Below are positions 54,105 to 62,993 of a DNA stretch of 64,000 nucleotides, piece by piece; the stretch's first letter is position 1; each line of letters opens with the position of its first letter. The DNA lies in assembly GCA_030849065.1 (NCBI GenBank), contig JASAON010001661.1:208754-272753 (forward strand). Reading direction: 5' to 3'. The stretch is from Jaenimonas drosophilae (lineage: Eukaryota > Euglenozoa > Kinetoplastea > Trypanosomatida > Trypanosomatidae). Position numbers and translations under genes: made by a program. The notes beneath the pieces were generated by a model, which made no database searches, was not told the DNA's origin, and worked only from the letters and a program-made list of their open reading frames with translations.

Positions 54105-56010
54105 TATGCAGAGTATGTTGAGCAGGAAAAGAATGCAATAATTCAGCTGGACTGCTGGGCGTGTTGCGCTCACTGTTCTACGCATATCACATTGCCTCAC
54201 TATTGTTTCGGTTCCTTTGGCTGTGGCTTTGCCCCCTCCCCATCGGTCCTGGACGTTGCCTACTCTGTGCGTGTCCCGCCGTGCTGTTGGGCGGTTTGTG
54301 GGTAGTCGCCTGGGAGTCGGCATCTTGTGCCGTTCAACGGGGGAAGCGTTTCTTGCCTGGTGTGGTCCACCTCGGTGACTTCGCCCCGTGTTCCTGTTAC
54401 CCCAAAGTTGCGTGACGGACGGGGGGTCCGCTGAGTTTAGCTCGCCCTGAACGTGAAAGAAGGTTACCTCCAGTCTCCTTGTTTCTCTAATTTCATTCGC
54501 GTGGTCGTGTATCCGCAACCCGCTCCTCCGAAGCCGTTGGGTTTCTTCTGTGCTCTCATGATGGGCTCGTGGTCTGTTGCCAAGGTTATCTGTGCTCCAT
54601 CTGTGGACCACCCTTGTCCAGCAAGTGTCTCAGGGTGAGCCATGCGGCTCTCGGCGTGCTCTGGGTGCTGGTCTTTGAAACCTGAACTCCGACACGTTCC
54701 TATCGCGTGGGTCGTCGTGCATTCGTCTTTCTGTGGAGACGCGCACGCATTGTTGTTGTAGCTTTGTGAGCAATCCGTCTGCCTCTGCGCCGGCGCTCCC
54801 CAACCCGCAGCGGGGGCGTCAGTACAGATGATGTGGTCGCGGTCGGAGTCACGATACGAGACGTGTCGCCCGTCAGCAATTTGCCACCATTCGTTGCGCG
54901 ACGCAATGTTGCAAATACCGTCCAGCTGTTGGTGGACCAGCGGGTCGAGTTCCTCGATTGGGTCGTCCCAGTCCGAGCCCATGTTTACCCGCCTGCAGAG
55001 GGCTCGGTGCGCTCGCATGAGTCTGAATGTGCGCGCCGGGTTTAGCCGGGTCGTGTGCGTGGCGTAAATTACGAGTGATATGGCTGCTACGAAGTTGCAG
55101 TGGCTGAACTGCTCAGTTTTCACTGCCATCCTCATCATTTCCCCGCCCCCCATCTGCGCGATGGTTTCCCTGCCAGGCGAGGTCATCGGATTGCTGTTTG
55201 TATCCTTTGGGTGATTTCGCGCACTGCCGCCAGAAATTCCTTCTCCCGGCCTTCTCCCGCCACTATCAGGATGTTGTCAATCATTGTGTGGATCGTTACA
55301 GGTGTCTCAATGTCCGCAATGGCGCTCGTGACGGCTTGGCCCACAGCGGCGCTCCATCTTGCGCCGGTGGCGAGGGTTTTTAGCCTGTGGTAGCGATTTC
55401 CTCTTACCGGGAAGACGGCGAAGTTTCGTAGGTTTTCTGGGGGGGGGCGGGGTCGTAGAAAGCTTCGAAGTCAATCTGTAGCATGTACTTGCATCGCCTG
55501 AGGGATTGTCTTATCTGCAGCCTGCTGGGGTGTGTTAGCTTTGGAAGATTTCGGTCTGTGATTGCTGCGTTCAAGGCGAGCTCCGTGATGATGCGCCGGC
55601 GACGTTTGTGTTCGTACGTGTAGAAGACGCCAGCGCCGAATACTCCCGCCGGGAGTTTCTTCCTGGTGGGCTGCCCTTCCCCACAGGGTTCAAACTTTCC
55701 CATTTCCACCGCCCGTTTTAGCTCATCCTTCGGCTGCTGCGTTGGTTTGGGGCTGCCGCGTAAATGGTGGCGCTTGAAGAAATCCGGGCCGAAAAACTTC
55801 TTTGCGGCTTCGGGGGGTTCACCTGATGCGTTTGTAGCCGTTGGGAGTGCTCGAACCGCCTCCATGCACAGCAAGGTAGTCATCTTCAGGTGGGGCGGCC
55901 GCTGTTTGGGGTGTGGTGCTTCCGCGGCCACCGGAAGCCCATTCGGTCTCTGAATTTCCGCATACAGTTCCTCTGCATTGATGCCGATGTCCTTCGCCTT
56001 GGGGGCTCTC
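54105..56010 (-). pseudogene. RT-RNase H of the minus-strand retroelement, frameshifted
   Basis: The RT starts without a clear ATG near 56010. Motif A is YMLQIDFEAFYD (near 55465), then a frameshift; the next frame has a motif B-like LATGARWSAAVGQAVTSA and motif C as IHTMIDNILIVA (near 55285), with Asn in place of the second Asp of the YxDD box, as is usual for VIPER/DIRS-type RTs. RNase H follows in another frame from the ATG at 55186: HIICTDAPAAGWGA, SRMAHPETL and ATDHEPIMRAQ. A third frame finishes with FFHVQGELNSADPPS (near 54460), the typical C-terminal RNase H motif. At least two frameshifts separate these blocks. Confidence 0.8.
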
Positions 56011-56906
56011 TGGCCTAATCGGCCGACTCGGGGTGGAGCAGGGGGCGCTGTCCTGTGCGGATTCGGCCTCCGCCGTCAGCGGGGGGCCATCTCCGAGGTA
56101 TCTGCGCAGGGTTGTCGCCCTCGTGTGGCCTGTCATCGCCACGAGGTCCTTCTCGCCCACCCCTTGTTTCCCGAGATGTTGCGCGGCTTCCCGCCCCGTG
56201 GAGGGGAGTGTCATCTCGCAGTTGGGTCCCTTGAGTGCCACTCTCACCTGGTCTTTCAGCGCGAAAGCCTTTCTGAAGATGCGCTCCGTGTTCCGTCTCT
56301 GCGCCAGGAGGTTTGCGGGGAGGCGATGTGTCTTGCGGGTTCAGTGTGGTCGCAACCCTGTAGGTGCTTCTCATATTGGCGTATTTCCCGCGTCGCATGA
56401 TCAGAGCGACCCCGTAAGTACCGTCCTCCCTCGGGTCTGGGGAGATTACCACATCTCTTTTCTCAAGTAGGGTGATGTCCCCCACTCTCGCCCCTGCACT
56501 CCACACCAATTTGAGGAAGAGGGGGGCCTTGGGCGATGACTTCTCCAGTTCCTCCCTGGCTGTCAGAATGTTTTCGAGGGTCGTCGGTGGTGGTGGGTAT
56601 GCGATGGCGTTTCTCGTCTGTCGTTTTGCTTATTCTGCCGCGGCCACCCACTGTGTTGATTTCCGTAGGTTTATCCCTTCGAGGCAGCTCGTGTAGTGGT
56701 AGTTTGGCCAGGGCCCCCGCTACACCGCCGAAGTTGCGGTCCACTGTTGCCCAACACCAGCCTCTCAGCACGGCTCTCTGTCTGATCATCTCGATGGCAG
56801 TGGTTGCCAGGTCCCATCTCACGAGGTTTGCCGGTGCTGCCCTCAGGTCTAACAGCCACTTCCTGTGTAGACGTCGTACCCCCTTGCTCGTGCGGCGGGA
56901 CGACAT
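55985..56906 (-). pseudogene. Tyrosine recombinase of the minus-strand retroelement, broken
   Basis: Starts at the ATG at 56906 with a basic MSSRRTSKGVRRLHRKWLLD and a helical core-binding domain (WDLATTAIEMIRQRAVLRG). A stop (TAA) and a frame change follow near 56640. The second frame has SAGARVGDITLLEKRDVV (catalytic Arg I in ARVGDI) and GVALIMRRGKYA (beta-hairpin Lys region). After another frame change the third has LPSTGREAAQHL (box II region) and MTGHTRATTLRRYLGDG with the second His and the nucleophile Tyr. All catalytic residues but possibly the box II His can be placed, so decay is recent or limited to indels. Confidence 0.78.
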
Positions 56907-56911
56907 TGGGT

Positions 56912-57610
56912 TCACATGTTGGGGTCGGCCCTCGTAGATATACCATTTGGGTGGGAAGACGCACGACCCCTCCGGTCGTCTCTGCCTTCCAAGTTTAAAT
57001 GGATGGTCGCTGCTTCTTTGAGAGCATCGCACTCATCCTCGTCGCCTTCACTGTTGGAGGATTCGGACTCCGAGTGTGTGATCGTCTGGTGTGGGTTTCC
57101 CCGTGTTGTCTTTTTCGGTTTGGTCTTTGACCTCCGTGTAGCCACGTACCTGTGCACGGGTTGTGTGTCGGGCACATACACTCCGTACACCGCCTCGGTT
57201 GGGTCGGTTGTGAGTGAGTAGTGGCCCTCCATGGCTCCGTGGGGCCCAAGTTCTCCACTGAACTTCGCTCCCAGTCGGAACCTGTGTTTCTCCAAAGTTG
57301 GGGGAAGCGGGGTGCCGGTGTGCGTTTGCACATACAGGGGTTCTCGTTCGTCCCGGTCTTGTCGCTGGACAAGCTCCGCGGGGGCGCCTTCCCTTTGGCA
57401 CGCAAAGAGGTCCAGCCGGGGGTTCATCTTTCCCAGCGCCTCCCCAACATCTCGTTGCACCTTCGGCCCCTTTCCGAAGGCTTTGTACACGTCCCCACCA
57501 ACAGCAACCTGAATGGGCCTGTCGGATCCTTCCCCGACCTTTCGAAGACCTGCAGCCGCTAGGAAGTAGCAGATTTTTCTTTCGCGCAGCCTCTCTCGCA
57601 GGCGTTGCAC
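56912..57610 (-). pseudogene. Unknown ORF of the minus-strand retroelement
   Basis: An open frame of about 230 codons without its own ATG at the 5' end, overlapping the end of the protease frame. It has a helical basic start (RLRERLRERKICYFL), a mid-region with YGVYVPDTQPVHRYVA and a long Ser/Glu/Asp-rich acidic stretch (SESESSNSEGDEDE) before the recombinase. No family recognised. It could be the C-terminal part of the protease polyprotein after a frameshift, or a separate Gag-like product. Confidence 0.45.
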
Positions 57611-58400
57611 TCGTCAATCACCGTCCGGGTCCAGCCCGCCGTGTCGCAGTTTGCCGGTGTTCCCGTATGGTCAGGTCTTCTCCGCCGGGGGCGGTTTTGG
57701 GGTTTGCGAGCCGGTTTACGCTGTTTGGTCTGGTTCTGTTGTGCTGTCCTCGCCGCCTCCTCCTTGGAAAGTTTGGCCGGCGCTCGTCTTGTTTGTGGTG
57801 GGTCTAGGCGTCGCGCGTGTGTCACGGGTTTCGTCTCCCGTTCGCGGCGGTTTAGAAGGGGGGCAGGCAAGTTCTCGATCCGCTGCAAGAATTTCTTCTT
57901 CTCCATGTCGGAGGTCTGGGCTGTGTGGCATAGGTCGCGTAGCCGAGCAGCAATGGTCTTGCCGTCTTTGATACGCACGCCGCCAGCAGTTGCGAAGAAA
58001 TGAGCGGTCATATGGAGTCCGCAGTCGTTACTCCCGCGTTGTTGGATCGTTGGCGGGCCATCCATGATGAGGAGCTCTGGGATGGCCGCGTGCAGGATCT
58101 GGTGGAGGTCTTTGTGCACGCATTCGGATGGGGCCGAATCATGCACCGTCAAAGTTTGGCGCTGGTTGCCGGCTCGTATAACGCCTGCGATCCAGTGGTG
58201 TCGGACGAAAAGTGTTAGGAGGATCATTCTCTTCTCCTCCAGCTTCTTCAATATCTCCTTCGCGCTCTGAACAGTCAGACGCGGAAGGGTATGACACGGG
58301 AGGACAGTCACCTCGTCGGCAAGGTATTTTCTGTAGATGTCGTCCAGCTGTATGTTGAACGTCTTGCCTTGGAGGAAGTCCACTCCCCAAATTTCTTTTT
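57559..58400 (-). pseudogene. Ulp1/SENP-type (C48) cysteine protease domain of the retroelement
   Basis: The frame opens at about 58400 without an ATG, so it may once have been joined to the ORF upstream. The C48 signature is complete: RHHWIAGVI with the catalytic His (about 58195), VHDSAPS with the Asp (about 58140), PPTIQQRGSNDCGLH with the oxyanion Gln and the nucleophile Cys (about 58021-58023). The N-terminal NIQLDDIYRKYLADEVTVLP corresponds to the substrate-binding start of the fold. After the domain comes a 120-residue Arg/Lys/Pro-rich tail (KQRKPARKPQNRPRRRRP), which could bind nucleic acid. C48 proteases remove SUMO-like modifiers, and some mobile elements carry them. The domain itself is uninterrupted, but the start is lost. 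Confidence 0.78.
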
Positions 58401-58522
58401 TGAACGTCCGCCCCCTTGCATCTGCGGTTTGTTGAGGGCGGTCGTGTTTTTTGCGACCGGCGGTACCGTTGTCGGTGGTGCCTGTTCCGTCCGCTGGGTT
58501 GCGGGTTGCTGTCTGCGCCTGT

Positions 58523-59030
58523 TCAGTAGGTTTTGTCCTTCGGCCTCGCCCCCGGACAAGACTGGGTGGTTTTGGAACGCCCGCGTCGTGCTGGTTTGGT
58601 GCCTGGGGGCGAGCAACTGGCCTCGCGCGGCTCCATCCGTGTCGCCCACAGAGTACAGGTGTGCAAAAGGGTTTGGCTCGTCCTCTCCGCCTCCGTACTC
58701 GGTTTACCTTGCCACACCCATGTCCTCAGCGCCTCCACGACTCGCTCGTTGAGGTCGTGGAGTTCGTCACTCATGTATAAGGGGTATGGGAGGTGTTCCA
58801 TGTACGGACCCCATCTTTGTTGGTCGGCCGGTGGCATCTCTTCCACTTCCAGCCAATTGTGGGTGGTGATGAGTTCCTCGGGGTGGATGGTGAGAAGGAG
58901 GTTTAAAATCTTCCTCTCCCTCTCTTCCGGCGTGCCTCTTCCGAACAGCAAGATACCGCAGGTGATGACCCGCCCGGCGTCCAGCCTTCCTGCGCGGCAC
59001 TGCGACACGTACTTCCTTTGGAGAGAGATG
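58523..59030 (-). pseudogene. First ORF of the minus-strand retroelement (fragment)
   Basis: About 165 codons follow an in-frame TGA at about 59030, without ATG. Helical segments (PEERERKILNLLLTIHPEEL, MSDELHDLNERVVEALRTWVW) are followed by an Arg/Pro/Ser-rich end. Another frame (58308-58649) is Gln/Pro/Thr-rich and could be its continuation after a frameshift toward the protease. Position suggests a Gag-like role; no zinc knuckle is seen. Confidence 0.5.
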
Positions 59031-59050
59031 GATTCTCACGCGTTCCACTA

Positions 59051-59626
59051 GTGGTGCACAATTCTATTCTTACATCATCTACACATGACGCCGCTCACTT
59101 CACTTCATTTCCCACGTAATCCACAACTGATGCGCCGATGAGTATGCATTTTTTTTCCTACAACCTTTTGTGCAGAGTCAATGCATTTGTTTGCATTAAC
59201 TGTTATTCTGATGAATCACATGGTGGCGAGTTTAGTTATGATGATTTCGCTGGTTTCCATTTGTTTATTCTAGATCGATTCAGGATCTTGAAGCTAGGAT
59301 TGCTTGAAAAAAGCATCGTTAGGTATTTTCCGAGTTTTTTAAGAAGGTGAGTTTTTCTTTACACGCAAATTTTTCATGGATAGGTGTAGGTTTTTTACCT
59401 ACGATTTTGTTTTTTGACTTACTCATTTTTAGTCTTCAGAGGAACTCATTGTTAGTCTTATAGGGACCTTTCCTTGATCAGGACCGTTTCTGTGTATCGT
59501 TTTCAATTGACACTACCAACGATACCCCATGAATCCCCAAGAAGGAGCCTTGGTGCGGGAGTTCCGATGCTTTCCTTTCCTAGTACATGCTACTTCCTAT
59601 AGAATGAACGACTATGGTGGACCCTT
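59051..59626. other. AT-rich spacer between the two head-to-head retroelements
   Basis: T-rich, with T runs at 59150-59157, 59335-59340 and 59389-59394. A 70-codon plus ORF (59138-59350) is Phe/Leu-rich and not recognised. The left half contains TTTGCATTAACT (59190-59201), also found at the window end. It may contain the 5' leader of the plus-strand element. Confidence 0.5.
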
Positions 59627-60970
59627 GTGGAAGCAGCCCGAAGTGCAGGCTATTTTGAAAGGCACGCATCAGCCCTCAGTGCAACATTACGTACGCATTA
59701 TGAGATGATGCACAGCAACATGCAGTTGCAGTCGGAGCTTGAACGAAGTCGCCTCACGACAGAATTAGTTGAGGAAAAATCCCGTGCACAATATGAGGTG
59801 TCTCAAGCAAGAAATGTCGCTCGGATATCCATATCAGAAGAAGGATCGAGAGCTCAATTTGAAAGTATGGAATGTCGTGTCCTGAACTACCACAATGGAC
59901 TTGCAGCTCACATTGTATCGACATCCGAGAAATTTGAAGTCCTCCAGGCATTCGAGATGCGCTTGACACGTATGGAGCAAAGTATGAGAAACCATCACGA
60001 GACTTCCCGAGTCTCATTTGATAAACTACGTTCAACGGTAGAAAAGCTTGTGAGACAGGCTGGGTAGTGGGATACTTTGGAACAATCATTACAACAGGCT
60101 CAGGATGCTTTGCAACATCTACAAGAAGGCGCACAGGTTGATATGGACACGGTGGCGAAGGGATTATTTGGGAAATCCACTGATGCTCAAACGACTCTTG
60201 CCAAAATGGAGGAGGATTTTCGACTGTCCAAGAAGAATACTGCACAAGAGATTTGGATGGTGAGAGAGGATTGTATAGCGGCCGTTAAACGCGTGGAGGC
60301 CGCCTGTATGTCAAAGCAGTCGCCATCGATGGCAGGAATGGAAGCTCCACACCGGGGACCGCTTGAAGAGGTCAAGAACATCACGTCGAGTCCTTTGATG
60401 GCTGGGAGGAACAACTGGGACCCTTTGACCCGGAAGACCTAAGTACGTGGCGGCATCACTTTGAAGGTTTGAGCCCAGCGGACATTGAGATGAAATTGAG
60501 GGAAATCTTTTTGAGGAGCCACTCCGTATGCCTCAGATGTCGTCGGTCTGCTCAAGGATTTGATCAATTGGATTATGTTTGCCAACAGAAACCCCAACCA
60601 GTGAGGTGATAATGGAACAGGAAGACGACTTTCACGTACGTTGTTCTTTCGGCTAAACCCTGTGAAAACGGACATGACAGAGGAGAATTTCTTGAGATCC
60701 CGGGACCAAAAAAGGTTTAACTTTGCCAAGTTGCAAAAAGGATACATGGACATGTGTCGTCTGTATTCACGTCCGCCTGCGCGTTTTCCCTCCAAGAATC
60801 CACAATCTACGATCATTTGTAGTAATTGTGGACGACAAGGACACAAGGCGTCAGTATGCAACAGACCCTATGTATCTGCCAGGGTATCAACTCTCCATCG
60901 GCACACATCGTCAAAAAGCCCTCCGCACGCGCCTCTTGTAAAAATCAAAAAAGGGGCCTTCACCAAATGA
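59627..60970 (+). pseudogene. Gag-like protein with coiled coil and CCHC zinc knuckle
   Basis: The N-terminal part (from about 59627) is a long coiled coil (LERSRLTTELVEEKSRAQYE, FEVLQAFEMRLTRMEQSM). An in-frame TAG at 60065-60067 interrupts it, and the same frame continues to 60442. After a frame change the sequence reads FDPEDLSTWRHHFEGLSPAD, and a third frame contains the CCHC knuckle CSNCGRQGHKASVC (60818-60859), flanked by basic Arg/Pro sequence. Coiled coil followed by a knuckle is a common Gag layout; the knuckle binds element RNA. Decay is clear. Confidence 0.75.
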
Positions 60971-61175
60971 CTCCAATGGAGGCCCAGCAACAACAACAAT
61001 GATGCTCGTCAGACGCACAGGGATGCTGCTGCCATTTTACCCACGCCGCCGACCGTGGACCACGAACGACTCACCAGGTTCGAACTGGAGGCGATGATTC
61101 CAAATCACGTTTCGGTGGGTAGCAGAAAGACTGCCACATGCGTCCCCGGTAGGTGCATCCATCAACGACGCGCGG

Positions 61176-62065
61176 ATGATTTACGACGGGAAAACGGTAG
61201 TATCACCGCACATGGCAGCTCTATGCATGCGCATAAACGGAGTAGCGGCAGCCATGTACGAGACGTCGACCCAACAACAGCGGCTCTCAATTTATCGCAG
61301 CTTCCGCAACTATTGCCTAGGGGACGGACTCTCCTTACACACCAGCATGATACCATTCTTCCTCGAGGACAGCAAGTTCAAGTACAGCACCAAACTTCAA
61401 TATGGACAGACGCTGCTATCTATACTGACAAAGGACATCTCCTTGACGCAAGCGTATCTTGCAGGACTCAGGAAAATGGCAGCCAAGGACGACGTACGAC
61501 AGGCAGAAGGCATTACCCCCGAGCACATGAAGATAGTTGTACAACAAGCAGCCAACAGTCAGGAGGCTAGCTAGCATGGGCGACAGCGAGTCGCTGGGGC
61601 GAAATTCACGGCCTCCAGACAGTCAACATCTTGCCTCAAGCAGACGGAAGTGTCATTCTCGACTGGCTAGCGGTACCCAAAACCTCCAAGATGCACCCCA
61701 ATCGGACACATCGATACATTCGCATCCTAGGTCCCCTGGGGCACGAATTGACACGCCTCAAGAACCAGCTGGGTCCGAGACAACCTATCACCCAACTGAC
61801 GACGCAACAACTGGCTCGACGCATCACGCCATTGGGTTATTCCGTACACTCCATCAAACGGGGAGCTCTCTGCGAGGCAGCAGATTTGGTCGAGAAGCAC
61901 TCGCTGGACCCCGAGCAATTGGTGGCACTGGCGAAACACGCCAACCCTCGCGAGATACTACCACCAACCACGGTGCGTTGCCTGGGACCAGTGACGACAA
62001 AACTGACACATTCTCACACACTTCCCACACTGCTGGGAGCGAGAGCGTTCGCGTCGCCGAAGTAG
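61176..62065 (+). pseudogene. Tyrosine recombinase of the plus-strand retroelement
   Basis: From the ATG at 61176 a helical core-binding domain is seen (RLSIYRSFRNYCLGDG, TKLQYGQTLLSILTKDIS). The frame stops at 61572-61574; after a frame change, LAWATASRWGEIHGL carries the box I Arg, VILDWLAVPKTSKMHP the Lys hairpin, SVHSIKRGALCEAA the box II His and Lys/Arg, and LAKHANPRE the second His. At the expected nucleophile position the sequence reads TTVRCLG, that is Cys where the other element has Tyr (TLRRYLG). With the frameshift this makes the copy inactive. Confidence 0.78.
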
Positions 62066-62111
62066 CGGCGGCGCTGTGGGGATTACTACACTATATGACC
62101 ACATACGACCT

Positions 62112-62390
62112 ATGAAACGACACACGATTACGCGACGATTCGCTCGGACACGAATGGCCACAACAGAAGAGATGCAGCTTCCGCTACAGAATATGGAAGT
62201 TCCCCCATCGGATATTGACATTCTGCACGAACGAATGACGCCAGAGGCCATTTATCGTTTTGACCAATTATGGCAACTTTTAGGTTTCCATTCTACAGGA
62301 ACCATAGGCCTCCGCCCTTACGCAACATAACTGCGAATGATGCACAACGGCTTATGTATGCGGGGATTATTGCTCGCGCTTCCTCGGCAC
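62112..62390 (+). pseudogene. N-terminal piece of the RT-RNase H ORF, before the insert
   Basis: Starts at an ATG (MKRHTITRRFARTRMATTEE) and contains PPSDIDILHERMTPEAIYRFDQLW. It stops at 62328-62330; a shifted frame continues as PPLRNITANDAQRLMYAGIIARASSA and runs into the peroxidase-like fragment. Assigned to the RT ORF by position, frame and base composition; no RT motif is expected this early. Confidence 0.5.
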
Positions 62391-62870
62391 CCGCACAAGG
62401 GTGGGTGGTACCTCTCCGATGAGGAGTGTGTGGCGCTGATGGGCTGCCACGGGGTGGGGGAGTTCCACGAGGAAGTGAGCGGGGTGGAGGATGCCGTCAC
62501 ACGAATGGGCCGCCGCTACACGCTGGACAACAGCTACTTCAAGTTCCTCCTGGATCACGAAAAGTCGCTCAAGCGGCTGGAGCTGCAGCGTACCGAGACC
62601 AACCGCTGTGTGCCACAGCTGCCGCGGATGATGTGGACGATGTCTGCGGGAGGTGACGAGGGCGGGATGAAGCGCAAGCCGCGCAGGTGCGTCTTGAGTG
62701 AGGTGGAGGTGGAGGCGCTGCTTCGTCGGCCAGCCTGGCGCGTCATTGTGGAGCGCTTCGCCAAGGACCCGGAAGCCTGGAAGCAGGCCTTCGCGTCTGG
62801 ATTCACTAAAATGCTGGACAGCCACTTTAGGCGACTTCGCCCATACAGCGATCCGCGTGCATCGTAGCGA
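62391..62870 (+). pseudogene. C-terminal half of a class I heme peroxidase-like gene inside the retroelement
   Basis: GC-rich DNA with an open frame to a TAG at 62865-62867. WYLSDEECVALMGCHGVGEF matches the proximal-His segment of ascorbate/cytochrome c peroxidases (His at 62448-62450). EVSGVEDAVTRMGRRYTLDN then SYFKFLL matches the SG-x-x-x-x-W-T ... FDNSYFK-x-LL segment, and EALLRRPAWRVIVERFAKDP then AWKQAFASGFTKML matches the C-terminal helices. The Trp of the GPW motif and the Asp that hydrogen-bonds the proximal His are not seen at their usual places, so it may derive from a catalytically altered paralogue. The distal (N-terminal) half is absent. Neighbouring DNA on both sides is retroelement sequence. 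Confidence 0.72.
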
Positions 62871-62993
62871 CGCCTCACTGCGTGTGGCATTGTTGTTGGA
62901 GTTAGCCGTGGAGTGATGATAATTCCCCGCGTCATAACGATGCATGCTCCACTTGTTGTTGTTGTGTGCGTGAAGAAGGTAGTTGCTTTCTCG

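Larger units (their letters stand above)
54105..59050 (-). mobile_element. Decayed tyrosine-recombinase retroelement with a Ulp1-type protease (VIPER-like order)
   Basis: On the minus strand, coding pieces occur in the order unknown ORF, Ulp1-like protease, unknown ORF, tyrosine recombinase, reverse transcriptase, RNase H. Recombinase before RT-RNase H is the order of VIPER elements of trypanosomes, whereas DIRS1 has it last. All parts are broken by frameshifts or stops, so the copy is inactive. GC content is high. No terminal repeats were recognised, so the ends are approximate. Confidence 0.8.

Noticed and set aside
61537..62115. Plus-strand ORF of 192 codons over the recombinase
   Set aside because: Shadow frame; recombinase motifs are in the other two frames.
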